This document shows positions 1-9,023 of a DNA stretch of 64,000 bases, one piece after another. Below the pieces are notes generated by a model that saw only the letters and a program-made list of their open reading frames with translations, was not told the origin of the DNA and ran no database searches. Position 1 is the stretch's first letter. Each line of letters opens with the position of its first letter. The position numbers were made by a program, and so were the translations under genes. The DNA is from Novosphingobium taihuense (GTDB lineage: Bacteria; Pseudomonadota; Alphaproteobacteria; Sphingomonadales; Sphingomonadaceae). The stretch covers positions 222,645 through 286,644 of the forward strand of contig NZ_VLKJ01000006.1 in the NCBI RefSeq assembly GCF_007830315.1. The letters are read 5' to 3'.

Positions 1-993
1 ACGCGTCGCGATCAGAGCCGCCTGGCCGGCAAGATCGGCAGGCCCATCAAACGCCCCCGTCCCCGCCAATGCCCGCTCCAGCCGCTCGGCAGTCTTGACG
101 CTCATGGCGGTCAACCCTTCGGCAATACCGATCATGTCGTCCATCTTCGCCCAGCAGTTGAGCGCAATGTCGCAACCTGCCGCCTGTGCCCGCACCGCAC
201 GCTCGGGCACCGTGCCGCCCAGCGCCTGCATGTCGAGGTCATCGGTCAGAAGAAGCCCGTCAAAGCCTATCGCCTTGCGGATCACCTCTTCGATCACGAA
301 AGCCGATAGCGTGGCCGGATTCTCGGCATCCCATGCGGTGAAGCGCAGATGCCCGGTCATCGCGATGGGCGCGTTCTTCAATGCGCGGAACGGTGCCAGA
401 TCCAGCTCCAGCTCTTCAGCGCTCGCGGTCACGACCGGCGTTTCCTTGTGGCTGTCCACCATCGAACGCCCATGCCCCGGCATGTGCTTGACCACGCCCG
501 CCACACCTGCCCGCGCCAGCCCGTCGAGCGTCGCCCGCCCGAGTGCTGCCACCCGCATCGGCTCGGACCCCAGCGCCCGGTCCCCGATCACGTCGTGCGC
601 GCCTTGTTGCCGCACATCGAGCAGCGGCAGGCAATCGACGCTGATCCCCGCCTCGGCCAGATCCAGTCCCAGCGCGTGGGCATTGGCCCGCACCGCCTCG
701 ATCGCGCTGGCAGGAGCCACGTCGTAAAGCCGGTCAAACCGCTCGCCCGGAGGGTAAGCCGCCCAGACCGGCGGCTTCATTCGCGCAACGCGCCCGCCTT
801 CCTGATCGATGCAGATGAACGTGCGCTCGCGCCCATGCAGCGCGCGCAATTCGTCGGTCAGCGCCCGCACCTGCGCGCGGCTCTCCACATTGCGCCCGAA
901 CAGGATATACCCCGCCGGGTCCGCATCGCGGAAGAATGCGCGCTCGTCATCGGTCAGGGTCAGGCCCGAAAGCCCGAAAATTGCTGGCAACAT
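1..993 (-). CDS. nagZ: beta-N-acetylhexosaminidase NagZ, 3' end cut off by window edge
   Basis: Glycoside hydrolase family 3 enzyme that removes N-acetylglucosamine from anhydro-muropeptides in cytoplasmic cell-wall recycling. 331 codons are open from ATG at 993 to the left edge. The family is about 340 residues, so only the very C-terminus should be missing. Visible motifs are IDQEGGRVAR (62-71), the catalytic loop KHMPGHGRS (169-177) followed by D180-S-H182, and the nucleophile region LLTDDLDM with the likely nucleophile D251. It lies downstream of argS and a SPOR protein in the same direction, a common alphaproteobacterial order in which scpA/scpB usually follow. The open plus-strand frames over this gene are shadows. 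Confidence 0.93.
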   Translation of the reverse strand, partial: MLPAIFGLSGLTLTDDERAFFRDADPAGYILFGRNVESRAQVRALTDELRALHGRERTFICIDQEGGRVARMKPPVWAAYPPGERFDRLYDVAPASAIEAVRANAHALGLDLAEAGISVDCLPLLDVRQQGAHDVIGDRALGSEPMRVAALGRATLDGLARAGVAGVVKHMPGHGRSMVDSHKETPVVTASAEELELDLAPFRALKNAPIAMTGHLRFTAWDAENPATLSAFVIEEVIRKAIGFDGLLLTDDLDMQALGGTVPERAVRAQAAGCDIALNCWAKMDDMIGIAEGLTAMSVKTAERLERALAGTGAFDGPADLAGQAALIATR

Positions 994-1097
994 CGCGTTT
1001 GAGTGCGCGAAATAGCGCGGATTTGGCAAGGGTGCCTGCGGTGAAGGCGGGGGAAAACGGGCCCCCTAGGCCTCCACCACTGGATGCTTGCCTCAGA

Positions 1098-1865
1098 TCA
1101 GCGCTTCACCTGGCACTTCAGCCCACCAGCCTGCAACTTCTGGCAAAGCGCGCTGGCCGAAGCCAGATCGCCCGCCACTGCCTGCAGGCGATAGACCGTC
1201 CCGATGTCGGCCTTGCCCTCGACCACGCGGTGCGACAGGCCCTTGAGCGCATCGTGATTTCCGACGAGCTTCTGCCAGCCAGCTTCCGCCGCGGCATTGG
1301 ACGAGAACGCCCCGACCTGAACGCCAACCCCGCCTGCGGCAGGCGCGGGCTTGGGTGCTGCCGCAGCGGCAGACGCGCTCGCGCTTGGCTTGGCCGCTGG
1401 CGATGCTGCAACTGCAGGCGTCGGCGAGGCAGAGTCAGCCAGGTTTGCCATCGGCTTTTCACCGTCGCTCACCTTGAAGCTCGAATCACCGGTGCCGGCG
1501 AATGTCTTGCCGCCGGGGTCCTTGGGCGTGACCTTGTAGGGCTCCTTGCTCGCCTCGATCAGGCTGCCATCGGCGTTCGCGGGTCCGGAGGTGCGGTTGC
1601 TGGCATACCAGATGCCGCCAACCAGCGCGGCGAGCACGATCAGGCCCATGACCGCAAAGCCGATCAGTCGCCCGTTGCCGCTGTCTTCTTCCTCGCCGTC
1701 GATATCGTCGGCGCTTTCGAGCCAGGGTAGACGCTCCTCGTCGCCCAGCGCCAGGCGTTCGCCGCCAACAGGTTCAGCCAGTTCGGCGGACACGTCGAAC
1801 GGCTTGCCTGGCTGCTGGTCGCCGCTGTCCTGGTCCCAGCTGTTTTGGTCGTTCTCACCGATCAT
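1098..1865 (-). CDS. SPOR-domain membrane protein
   Basis: 255-residue protein with an acidic cytoplasmic N-terminus, one membrane helix at about residues 67-88, an Ala/Pro-rich linker, and a C-terminal SPOR domain (about the last 70 residues, beginning GVGVQVGAFSS). SPOR domains bind denuded peptidoglycan at division septa, so a cell-envelope or division role is likely. The upstream alternative start at 1913 is a TTG that overlaps argS. The ATG at 1865 follows a G-rich stretch and is preferred. It sits 25 nt after argS and about 100 nt before nagZ, probably in one transcript. Confidence 0.88.
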   Translation of the reverse strand: MIGENDQNSWDQDSGDQQPGKPFDVSAELAEPVGGERLALGDEERLPWLESADDIDGEEEDSGNGRLIGFAVMGLIVLAALVGGIWYASNRTSGPANADGSLIEASKEPYKVTPKDPGGKTFAGTGDSSFKVSDGEKPMANLADSASPTPAVAASPAAKPSASASAAAAAPKPAPAAGGVGVQVGAFSSNAAAEAGWQKLVGNHDALKGLSHRVVEGKADIGTVYRLQAVAGDLASASALCQKLQAGGLKCQVKR

Positions 1866-1890
1866 TGCCTGCCCCTGCCCCGTAATGACG

Positions 1891-3639
1891 TCAAAGTTCC
1901 TGAGCTGCCTCAACGCCTAGCAGCGCGAGACCATTGCGGATTACCTGCCCGATTTGTTGGGCGAGGAAAAGGCGGGCTGCGGTCATTGCGGAGTCTTGTG
2001 CCACAATGAAGCGCTTCTCGGGCCGGTCGTTCCCCAGATTGTAGTAGGAATGGAACGCCGAAGCGAGGTCGTGGAGGTAGAACGCGATGCGGTGCGGCTC
2101 GCGCGCCACGGCTGCGGCTTCCACGGTGCGCGGAAACTGCGCGGCCAGCTTCACCAGTGCCAGCTCTTCCTCGCCAAGGAGAGACAGGTTTTCTCCTGCC
2201 GGGGCAAAGCCTTCGTCGGCACCCTTGCGAATGTTCCTGCAGATACGCGCGTGGGCGTACTGCACGTAGAACACCGGGTTGTCCTTGCTGGCCTCGACCA
2301 CCTTGGCAAAGTCGAAGTCCATCTGCGCATCGGGCTTGCGGGTCAGCATGGTGAAGCGCACCACATCCTTGCCCACTTCGTCCACCATGTCGGAAAGCGT
2401 CACGAAGTTGCCGGAACGCTTGGACATTTTCACCGGCTCGCCATCGCGCAGCAGCTGCACCATCTGCACCAGCTTGACCTCGAAGGGCTTTGCCACGCCG
2501 CCATCGGCGCTCGTCAGTGCGGCCACCGCCGCCTTGATCCGCTTGACGGTGCCCGCATGGTCCGCCCCCCAGATATCCACCAAAGCATCGGCATTCTGCG
2601 CCTTCTGGAAGTGGTAGGCCAAGTCCGCGCCGAAATAGGTCCACGCCCCGTTCGACTTCTTGATCGGACGGTCCTGATCGTCGCCGAACTTTGTCGAGCG
2701 GAACAGCGGCAGTTCCACCGGCTCCCAGTCTTCAAGCGTCTTGCCCTTGGGCGCTTCAAGCTGGCCGTCATAGACAAGGTCATGATCGCGCAGCCACTTC
2801 TCGGCGGCGTCCACCTTGCCCGAAGCCTGAAGCTCCGCTTCGGATGAGAAAAGGTCGTGGTGGATGCCGAGCGTGGCAAGATCGGCGCGGATCATGTCCA
2901 TCATCGCCGCCACCGCGCGGGTGCGGAACAGGATCAGCCATTCGCCCTCAGGCGCACCGACGTACTTGTCGCCGAACTCCTCGGCCAGCGCCTTGCCCAC
3001 CGGCACAAGATAGTCGCCGGGATACAAACCTTCAGGAATCTCAATGCCTTCGCCCAGCGCCTCGCGGTAGCGCATGTGCACCGAGCGGGCGAGCACATCG
3101 ACCTGCGCGCCAGCATCGTTGACGTAGTATTCCTTGATGACCTTGTGCCCGGTGTAGGCGAGCAGGTCCGCCAGCGCATCGCCGACCACCGCACCGCGGC
3201 AATGGCCCATGTGCATCGGCCCGGTCGGATTTGCCGAGACATATTCGACATTTACGACCTTGCCGCCGCCCATGGTCGAACGGCCATAGTCTGCCCCGGC
3301 CGAAGCGATCAGCGCCAGCTCACCGCGCCATGCATCGTCGGTCAACCGCAGGTTGATGAACCCCGGCCCGGCAATTTCCGCCGAGATTACGCGAGGTTCC
3401 TTCTCCAGCTCGGCCACCAGCAGCGCCGCCAGCGCGCGCGGATTGGTGCCGGCCGGCTTGGCAAGGACCATCGCCGCGTTGGTCGAAAGATCGCCATGCG
3501 AAACATCTCGCGGCGGCTCGCAGGTCACCGCCGATCGGTTCAGACCGGCGGGCAGCGAGCCTGCGGTTTCGAGCGCGGTGAGCGCGGTGTCGATTACCGA
3601 TGCGAAGTCGGCGTGGAGGTTGATCCGGGCGTCTGTCAT
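1891..3639 (-). CDS. argS: arginyl-tRNA synthetase
   Basis: Class I aminoacyl-tRNA synthetase that charges tRNA-Arg; 582 residues, normal for the family. The HIGH signature appears as HMGH in PTGPMHMGHCRGA and the KMSKS loop as KMSKRSGN. The N-terminal additional domain (RINLHADFASVID) and the C-terminal DALR anticodon-binding region (YAHARICRNIRK onward) are present. The reading frame extends upstream to 3681, but ATG 3639 (MTDARINLHA) matches the expected N-terminus. It is the first gene of the argS-SPOR-nagZ run. Confidence 0.96.
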   Translation of the reverse strand: MTDARINLHADFASVIDTALTALETAGSLPAGLNRSAVTCEPPRDVSHGDLSTNAAMVLAKPAGTNPRALAALLVAELEKEPRVISAEIAGPGFINLRLTDDAWRGELALIASAGADYGRSTMGGGKVVNVEYVSANPTGPMHMGHCRGAVVGDALADLLAYTGHKVIKEYYVNDAGAQVDVLARSVHMRYREALGEGIEIPEGLYPGDYLVPVGKALAEEFGDKYVGAPEGEWLILFRTRAVAAMMDMIRADLATLGIHHDLFSSEAELQASGKVDAAEKWLRDHDLVYDGQLEAPKGKTLEDWEPVELPLFRSTKFGDDQDRPIKKSNGAWTYFGADLAYHFQKAQNADALVDIWGADHAGTVKRIKAAVAALTSADGGVAKPFEVKLVQMVQLLRDGEPVKMSKRSGNFVTLSDMVDEVGKDVVRFTMLTRKPDAQMDFDFAKVVEASKDNPVFYVQYAHARICRNIRKGADEGFAPAGENLSLLGEEELALVKLAAQFPRTVEAAAVAREPHRIAFYLHDLASAFHSYYNLGNDRPEKRFIVAQDSAMTAARLFLAQQIGQVIRNGLALLGVEAAQEL

Positions 3640-3770
3640 GGGCGGGCGGTTAGCCCAATCGCGGGCAAAGCGAAAGGGCATGCATTTGCCTGCCCTTCAC
3701 CCTTGTCAGTTGCCGCCCTGCCTCGGAGAGTTGGGGGAGAGTTGCCCCTTTGCCTCCGAGAGTTGGAGAC

Positions 3771-4433
3771 TTACTTGCGGACGTTGAATTGCAGCTGGTC
3801 GTTGGTCAGCTGGAAGCCCACGAGGAGTTCGAAGTTCGCCTTGGCAAGGGCTGCCTTCACATCTGGCTGCGACAGCGGATCGACCGCAGCGTCCTCGTCA
3901 CCGGCACGACGCTTGCGCGTGATCCGCTTGACGATGTCTTCGGGCAGCGAGGCCTCGGCCTTGTCGACATAGGCTGCGGCCTGACCCTTGGCCGAGGCAC
4001 GGTCCTGCCCGTCGGCGAAATCGATCACGACCTTGCCGATGCGCTTGGCCACCACGATGTTGCCACCGCGCACCACGGTGGAGAAGTAGGGCAGCTCGAC
4101 CCGGCGCGCGCCCCGCTTGTCGGCACGGCGGGCAAGCACGTCGAAAGTGGCGACCGAATTCAGCTTTTCACCATCGGTGCACTGGGCGCGTAAATTGGTG
4201 ATCACCGCCTCGACATCGATCGACGCCGAATCGGTACGGTCAGGCGAGGTGAACAGGGTGACGTCGCCGGTGTAGTCAGGAATGCCGACGCGCGGGCAAG
4301 GGTCGCGCAGCGCGGTAACGCCCACGGCATCATCGACAACCAGTTCGCCCTTCTTGCCGCCGCAACCGACCAGCGCGAGTGCCGCGACGAGCGGTAGCCC
4401 CATGATTGCGATACGGCGGGCGTTTACGTTCAT
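3771..4433 (-). CDS. putative lipoprotein of unknown function
   Basis: 220 residues with a typical lipoprotein signal: a positively charged start ([12 protein letters not shown]), a hydrophobic core, and lipobox ALVGC. The mature part has no motif I can name. It contains a cysteine-bearing segment ([13 protein letters not shown]) and a basic-acidic C-terminal half that ends LQFNVRK. ATG 4433 is chosen over the GTG two codons upstream. It is transcribed toward argS but separated by about 130 nt, and is divergent from ispH. An outer-membrane or periplasmic face location is inferred from the lipobox only. Confidence 0.8.
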   Translation of the reverse strand: MNVNARRIAIMGLPLVAALALVGCGGKKGELVVDDAVGVTALRDPCPRVGIPDYTGDVTLFTSPDRTDSASIDVEAVITNLRAQCTDGEKLNSVATFDVLARRADKRGARRVELPYFSTVVRGGNIVVAKRIGKVVIDFADGQDRASAKGQAAAYVDKAEASLPEDIVKRITRKRRAGDEDAAVDPLSQPDVKAALAKANFELLVGFQLTNDQLQFNVRK

Positions 4434-4569
4434 GGACACTCAATCCTCGATGCTTGCAGCGTTTTGCCGGACACAGTCTGGCACTCAGTTCGGCATTTTG
4501 GCCACCTCTACCCACCGCAACCGCTTTCGGCAATGGCGGCGGGCCGCGCTTGCTGCTAAGTGGCGCAGG

Positions 4570-5538
4570 ATGAACGCCAGCTTGCCAGATGTCGCCGCCC
4601 AAACGGCTCCCTTACGCCTGCTTATCGCCGCCCCGCGCGGCTTCTGCGCCGGGGTGGACCGCGCGATCGAGATCGTCGAACGCGCGCTGCAGCGCTTCGG
4701 CGCGCCGGTCTATGTCCGGCACGAGATCGTGCACAACCGCTTCGTGGTCGATGGCCTGAAGGCCAAGGGCGCGATCTTCGTGGAAGAACTGGATCAGGTG
4801 CCCGATGGTGCTCCGGTCGTCTTCTCGGCCCACGGCGTGCCCAAGGTGGTGCCGCAGGATGCCACCGCGCGCGGGCTCGACTGGCTCGACGCCACCTGCC
4901 CGCTGGTGTCCAAGGTCCACCGCCAGGCCGAACGGCAGGTCGAGGCCGGGCGGCATATCCTGTTCGTCGGCCACAAGGGCCACCCCGAAGTGATCGGCAC
5001 GATGGGCCAGGTTCCCGAAGGCACGATCACGCTGGTCGAGACCGTGAATGACGTGGCGAAGCTGCCATTCGGCACGGACAAGCCGCTGGCATTCCTGACG
5101 CAGACCACGCTTTCGGTGGACGACACGGCCGAGATCGTAGCGGCCCTGCGCGCCAAGTTCCCGCAGATCACCGGCCCCAAGGCCGAGGACATCTGCTACG
5201 CAACCTCCAACCGGCAGGAAGCCGTCAAGGCGATTGCCGCCGAGTGCGACCTGCTGCTGGTGATCGGCGCGCCGAACAGTTCCAACTCGCTGCGCCTTGT
5301 CGAAGTGGCCGAGCGCATGGGCACGCGCTCGCGCCTGATCCAGCGCGCGAACGAGATCGATCCCGAATGGCTCGACGGCGTGAACACGCTGGGCCTGACC
5401 GCCGGAGCCTCCGCGCCCGAAGTGCTGGTGCGCGAGGTCGTGGCAAAGATCGGCGAGCTGCGGCCCGTTTCGGAAGAGACGGTGACCACCGCCGAGGAAA
5501 AGATGGTCTTCAAGCTGCCGCGCCAGCTGCTCGACTAA
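4570..5538 (+). CDS. ispH: 4-hydroxy-3-methylbut-2-enyl diphosphate reductase IspH (LytB)
   Basis: Final enzyme of the MEP isoprenoid pathway, which makes IPP and DMAPP from HMBPP with a [4Fe-4S] cluster. 322 residues. The three cluster cysteines are in APRGFCAGV near the N-terminus, DATCPLV, and [11 protein letters not shown]. The frame is open far upstream to 4282, but ATG 4570 places the conserved [17 protein letters not shown] segment at the usual distance from the start. It is followed 12 nt later by thrB and then rnhA, an arrangement common in sphingomonads. Confidence 0.96.
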   Translation: MNASLPDVAAQTAPLRLLIAAPRGFCAGVDRAIEIVERALQRFGAPVYVRHEIVHNRFVVDGLKAKGAIFVEELDQVPDGAPVVFSAHGVPKVVPQDATARGLDWLDATCPLVSKVHRQAERQVEAGRHILFVGHKGHPEVIGTMGQVPEGTITLVETVNDVAKLPFGTDKPLAFLTQTTLSVDDTAEIVAALRAKFPQITGPKAEDICYATSNRQEAVKAIAAECDLLLVIGAPNSSNSLRLVEVAERMGTRSRLIQRANEIDPEWLDGVNTLGLTAGASAPEVLVREVVAKIGELRPVSEETVTTAEEKMVFKLPRQLLD

Positions 5539-5550
5539 GGCGCGGAAATC

Positions 5551-6522
5551 ATGGCGGTCTATACCCAGATCGGCGCGGAAGAGATGGCCGCGCTTATCAA
5601 CGAATTCGACGTGGGCGAGCTGGTCTCGGCAAAAGGCATCGCCGAGGGCGTGTCCAATTCCAACTGGCTGCTGGAAACCACTGGCAAGGATGGTGCAAGC
5701 GCACGCTTCATCCTGACGATGTACGAGTTCCGCATCGAGCTGGAAGACCTGCCCTACTTCCTCTCGCTGCTCGATCACCTTGCCGCCAAGGGCTGCCCCG
5801 TGCCGCGCACGATCCATGACCGCGAAGGCGCGCTGTTCCGCCGCCATGGCGAGAAGGCATTGGCGCTGATCGAGTTCCTCCCCGGCGTTTCGGTGAGCGA
5901 GCCGACCGTTGGACAGGCGCGCGCAGTGGGCGCGGCACTGGCGCAGATGCACGCGGCTTCTGCGGATTTCGCAGGCTCGCGCGAGAATGGCATGGGGTTG
6001 GCCGAATGGCAGCGGCTGTTCGATGAATGCGGGCCTGAGGGATTGGCTTCGATCGATCCGGAGCTGGCGGGGCTTGTGGCAGAACACATGCCCAAGATCG
6101 CCGCAGGCTGGCCACAGGACCTGCCGCGCGCGGTGATCCATGCCGACTTGTTCCCCGACAACGTGCTGATGCTGGGCAACAAGGTCAGCGGGTTGATCGA
6201 CTTCTACTTCGCCTGCAACGACCTGATGGCCTACGACGTGGCGGTGACCCACGCGGCATGGTGCTTCGATGCCACGGGGCGCGATTTCAGCGCGGACCTG
6301 TCTCAAGCGCTGCTCGAAGGCTACGAATCCGTGCGGCCCCTGCTGCCGCAGGAGCGTGCCGCCCTGCCCCTGCTGGCGCAGGGCGCAGCGATGCGCTTCA
6401 CCTCAAGCCGCGCCTATGACTGGCTGAACACGCCCGCCGACGCGCTGGTGATGCGCAAGGATCCGATGGCCTTTGCGCGGCGCCTGCAGTTCTACGCCGC
6501 CAACCCTGAGGTGTTTGCGTGA
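5551..6522 (+). CDS. thrB: homoserine kinase (aminoglycoside phosphotransferase-fold ThrB)
   Basis: Phosphorylates homoserine in threonine biosynthesis. This is the protein-kinase-like fold form found in alphaproteobacteria and pseudomonads, not the GHMP type of E. coli. 323 residues. The catalytic loop is [13 protein letters not shown] (HxDxxxxN) and the metal-binding segment is [11 protein letters not shown]. The N-terminus carries [11 protein letters not shown], the nucleotide-binding loop. It ends in an overlap with the GTG start of rnhA (GTGA), which implies translational coupling. Confidence 0.93.
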   Translation: MAVYTQIGAEEMAALINEFDVGELVSAKGIAEGVSNSNWLLETTGKDGASARFILTMYEFRIELEDLPYFLSLLDHLAAKGCPVPRTIHDREGALFRRHGEKALALIEFLPGVSVSEPTVGQARAVGAALAQMHAASADFAGSRENGMGLAEWQRLFDECGPEGLASIDPELAGLVAEHMPKIAAGWPQDLPRAVIHADLFPDNVLMLGNKVSGLIDFYFACNDLMAYDVAVTHAAWCFDATGRDFSADLSQALLEGYESVRPLLPQERAALPLLAQGAAMRFTSSRAYDWLNTPADALVMRKDPMAFARRLQFYAANPEVFA

Positions 6523-6950
6523 AGCACGTCGAAATTTTCACCGATGGTGCGTGCAAGGGCAATCCCGGCAAGGGCGGCTGGGGCGCGCTGCTGCGCATGG
6601 GCGAGCACGAGAAGGAAATGGCCGGCTCCGAAAAGGAAACGACCAACAACCGCATGGAACTGATGGCCGCGATCAAGGCCTTGGAAGCGCTGAAGCAGCC
6701 CTGCCGCGTGACGCTCCACACCGACAGCAAGTACGTGCTCGACGGCATCACCAAGTGGATCTTCGGCTGGCAGAAAAAGGGCTGGAAGACCGCCGACAAC
6801 AAGCCGGTCAAGAACGAAGACCTGTGGCGCGCACTGGTCGACGCGGCGCGCCCGCACAAGATCGAATGGGTCTGGGTCAAGGGCCACGACGGCCACCCGG
6901 AAAACGAACGCGTGGACAAGCTGGCGAGCGACGCGGCGGTGGCGGCCTGA
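6519..6950 (+). CDS. rnhA: ribonuclease HI
   Basis: Cleaves RNA in RNA-DNA hybrids; 143 residues. The four acidic catalytic residues are visible in [31 protein letters not shown] and [11 protein letters not shown], and the W-rich handle (KGWKTADNK) is present. The start is a GTG that overlaps the thrB stop codon by 4 nt. It is the last gene of ispH-thrB-rnhA. Confidence 0.96.
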   Translation: MKHVEIFTDGACKGNPGKGGWGALLRMGEHEKEMAGSEKETTNNRMELMAAIKALEALKQPCRVTLHTDSKYVLDGITKWIFGWQKKGWKTADNKPVKNEDLWRALVDAARPHKIEWVWVKGHDGHPENERVDKLASDAAVAA

Positions 6951-6984
6951 GAGGGTTGGCGCGCGGTCTTTCGACCGTTTGCAC

Positions 6985-7087
6985 CGACGTCCCGGACCTG
7001 ATCCGGGACCCCGCTGTCTTCTGACACTTCAGGTTTGGCGCTGAACCCCAAGAAAAGCGGGGCCCCGGATCAAGTCCGGGGCGACGG
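6985..7087. repeat. two-arm intergenic palindromic repeat
   Basis: Downstream of rnhA. A left arm (GACGTCCCGGACCTGATCC region, itself a palindrome around CCTGATCC) and a right arm (GGGGCCCCGGATCAAGTCC region) are separated by about 35 bases, with AGCGGGG and CCCCGCT flanks able to pair. This two-arm form is frequent between sphingomonad genes. A related core recurs at 7589-7606. It may also work as a transcription terminator or mRNA 3' stabiliser for rnhA. Confidence 0.7.
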
Positions 7088-7167
7088 CGGGTTTTGGGGT
7101 TTGGCATTTGGTGAGCGAGTGGCTGGTTTGGGGTGGACTGTTGCCATTAGTTCAAGAGAGTCCTGTT

Positions 7168-7347
7168 CTATTGCGCAATGTGAGCTGCGACCATTGTGAC
7201 CACAATGATTGCCACATATAAAGCGCACGACTTCAGCATGAGCCTCGTGGCTCCCTGTCGTCTGCTCCACTGGTAGCGAACCGCAATCACCCACACTGGC
7301 AGTGCTACGACGGCTCCGCCAACAATGATCCAATCCCTCAAAGTCAT
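7168..7347 (-). CDS. 59-residue two-helix membrane microprotein
   Basis: ATG at 7347 to TAG at 7168-7170. The protein has two clear membrane segments: WIIVGGAVVALPVWVIAV (6-23) and a second from about 41 to 56 (CALYVAIIVVTMVAAH). A basic loop, RYQWSRRQGATR, lies between them. That predicts a hairpin with the loop on the cytoplasmic side. No homologue is recognised. A longer overlapping frame (7070-7381) has no membrane or domain signature and is taken as a shadow. No strong ribosome binding site precedes the ATG. Codon-level evidence is limited to the amphipathic pattern, so this is a probable but unproven gene. Confidence 0.55.
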   Translation of the reverse strand: MTLRDWIIVGGAVVALPVWVIAVRYQWSRRQGATRLMLKSCALYVAIIVVTMVAAHIAQ

Positions 7348-7490
7348 TCTGCTGGATTAGCATGCGATTGAACGTCCGCAATGGCGTCGTATCGGAACGG
7401 CAGCTTCTGGGCGTTTCCCCCGGTTATCGGCCCTGATCCTGCACGGTGTCAGCCGTAAACTAACTCAAAAAAGCAACTGGCGTTGCGCGG

Positions 7491-7520
7491 GCGTCCTTCG
7501 ACAGGCTCCGGACGAGCGGA
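7491..7520 (+). repeat. short dispersed repeat fragment
   Basis: The stretch around CTTCGACAGGCTCCGGACG resembles a dispersed intergenic motif common in sphingomonad genomes (established by recollection, not searched). It seems to be a truncated copy beside the larger palindromic element at 7568-7672. Confidence 0.45.
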
Positions 7521-7567
7521 CATTACGCCAGCTTGCGCCTTCACAATCCTCCCTGTTTTCACCGTAG

Positions 7568-7672
7568 GTGCAAACGGGGAGGGGGACCGTCCCGGACTTG
7601 TCCGGGATGGTGGAGGGGTTTAGACATCTACCCCTCCGTCAGCCCAGCGGGCTGCCACCTCCCCTTTTGCAC
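7568..7672. repeat. nested palindromic, MITE-like element of about 105 bp
   Basis: Terminal inverted repeats of 15 bp (7568-7582, GTGCAAACGGGGAGG; 7658-7672, CCTCCCCTTTTGCAC) match at 14 positions. Inside are three further hairpins: a GTCCCGGAC/GTCCGGGA core at 7589-7606, GGAGGGGT (7612-7619) with ACCCCTCC (7630-7637), and CAGCCC/GGGCTG at 7640-7654. There is no coding capacity. It is 28 bp from the 3' end of the DUF1508 gene. The 7348-7699 gap holds only this element and the short fragment before it. Confidence 0.65.
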
Positions 7673-7699
7673 TGCGTGAAAAAGGGGTGGATCGAAGCC

Positions 7700-7882
7700 T
7701 TAATCGACCGTGGTATCCACCACGTCTGCATCCGGGCCGTTCTTCAAGATCGACTCAATCGCGTTCTTCGCGCTGGCCTTGCTCGAGTAGCCTTCGGTCC
7801 AGAAAATGGTTTCGCTGTTGTGGCAGAAGTAGGCGACGAACTCGCCGGCCTTGTTCTTGCGGATCTCGAAACGGTGCGCCAT
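7700..7882 (-). CDS. DUF1508 (YegP-like) family protein
   Basis: 60-residue single-domain protein. The DUF1508 pattern is FEIRKNKAGEFVAYFCHNSETIFWTEGYSSKASAKNAIESI: a beta-hairpin with a conserved FxxY segment, followed by the SKASAKNAIESI helix. Family members are small soluble proteins of unknown molecular function that are often stress-associated. A GGGAGAG ribosome binding site lies before the ATG at 7882. It is monocistronic by position. Confidence 0.88.
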   Translation of the reverse strand: MAHRFEIRKNKAGEFVAYFCHNSETIFWTEGYSSKASAKNAIESILKNGPDADVVDTTVD

Positions 7883-7919
7883 CGCGACTCTCCCAGTCGT
7901 TAAACCGGGTTAACCAGTA

Positions 7920-9023
7920 TCACGGAAAACGCGCAGGCGAATAGGCGCTTGGGTCGATTTCGGCGGTGAGGCCATCGCGGGGCAGCCCGAGCAGAAGTTG
8001 CGCGGCGAGCCTTGCGGCCGCGGGCGCGGTCTGGATGCCGAAACCGCCCTGCCCTGCAAACCAGAACAGGCCCTCTACCGCAGGATCGAAGCCATAGACC
8101 GGCAAGCGGTCGGGCGAGAAGGAGCGCAGGCCGGCCCAGCGGCGTTCGAGCGCGGCGATCTTCCAGTCGACCACGTGTTCGAAGCGGTCGATGGCGATGG
8201 CGACGTCCAGTTCCTCGGGCGCGGCGTCTCCGGCAACGTCGGGAATCTCGTCGTGCGGGGAGAGCCAGAGGCGTCCGCCCTGCGGCTTGAAGTAGAAGTC
8301 CTCGTTGATGCCCAGCACCAGCGGCAGCTCGTCCGCAGGGGCGGGATCGGTGCGCAGCTGTACGATGGTGCGGCGCAACGGCTGGATGCCAAGCGGGCGG
8401 GCTCCGGCGAGGGTGGCGAGGCCGTCGGCCCAGGCTCCGGCAGCATTGGCGACGATGGGCGCGCGGGCTTCTCCGCCTGCCCATGACAGCCGCCACATGC
8501 CGCCTTCGCGCTCCAGCTGTTCGACGCGGGCGCGGACGCGCAGGACGGTGCCGGTGCGCTTGGAGGCGGCGAGGTAGTGCTGGTGCAGCCCCGCCACGTC
8601 GATATCGGCGCAGCCCGGCTCCCATGCGCCGACCACCCATTCGGGCCTGAGGCCCTGCACCCGCGATTCCAATTCGGCGCGGCCCTGCAAGTGAAGCGTC
8701 GCGCCAAGCGCGGTGAACTTCTCGACGAAAGCCTCGACCCTGTCGCGGTCCTGCGCCTGCCCGAGATTGAGCGCGCCGCGCGGGGCCAGAAAGCCGCCTT
8801 CGCGCAAGTAGCGGCCTGAGGCCATGGTCAGCGGGAAGACGCCGGGGCCGCCGTAGGTTTCTTCCCAGAACGCGGCGGAGCGGCCGGTGGTGTGATATCC
8901 GGGGGTGTCCTCGGCCTCGACCAGCAGCACGCGCGCGTGGGGAGCGCATTCGGCGGCAAGGCTTGCCCCTGCCATCCCTGCGCCGATGATCGCAACGTCG
9001 AAATCGCCTGCAAACGTGGTCAC
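7920..9023 (-). CDS. FAD-dependent D-amino-acid oxidase-family oxidoreductase
   Basis: 367-residue DAO-family flavoprotein. The Rossmann FAD motif DVAIIGAGMAGASLAAE is at residues 8-24, and the ribityl-contact segment YHTTGRSAAFWEETYG follows at 43-58. The C-terminal DAO signature is GLFWFAGQGGFGIQTAPAAA. The substrate is probably an amino acid, glycine derivative or 2-hydroxyacid, and cannot be told from sequence. Its ATG overlaps the stop of the hydrolase upstream (ATGA, 9020-9023), so the two are translationally coupled. Confidence 0.88.
   Translation of the reverse strand: MTTFAGDFDVAIIGAGMAGASLAAECAPHARVLLVEAEDTPGYHTTGRSAAFWEETYGGPGVFPLTMASGRYLREGGFLAPRGALNLGQAQDRDRVEAFVEKFTALGATLHLQGRAELESRVQGLRPEWVVGAWEPGCADIDVAGLHQHYLAASKRTGTVLRVRARVEQLEREGGMWRLSWAGGEARAPIVANAAGAWADGLATLAGARPLGIQPLRRTIVQLRTDPAPADELPLVLGINEDFYFKPQGGRLWLSPHDEIPDVAGDAAPEELDVAIAIDRFEHVVDWKIAALERRWAGLRSFSPDRLPVYGFDPAVEGLFWFAGQGGFGIQTAPAAARLAAQLLLGLPRDGLTAEIDPSAYSPARFP

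Noticed and set aside
4612..6306. 564-codon minus-strand frame over ispH and thrB
   Set aside because: Shadow of two clearly recognised genes; no motif and unbalanced His/Gln/Arg composition.
7070..7381. 103-codon minus-strand frame
   Set aside because: No motif or hydrophobic pattern; the overlapping 59-residue frame at 7168-7347 has a clear two-helix pattern and is preferred.
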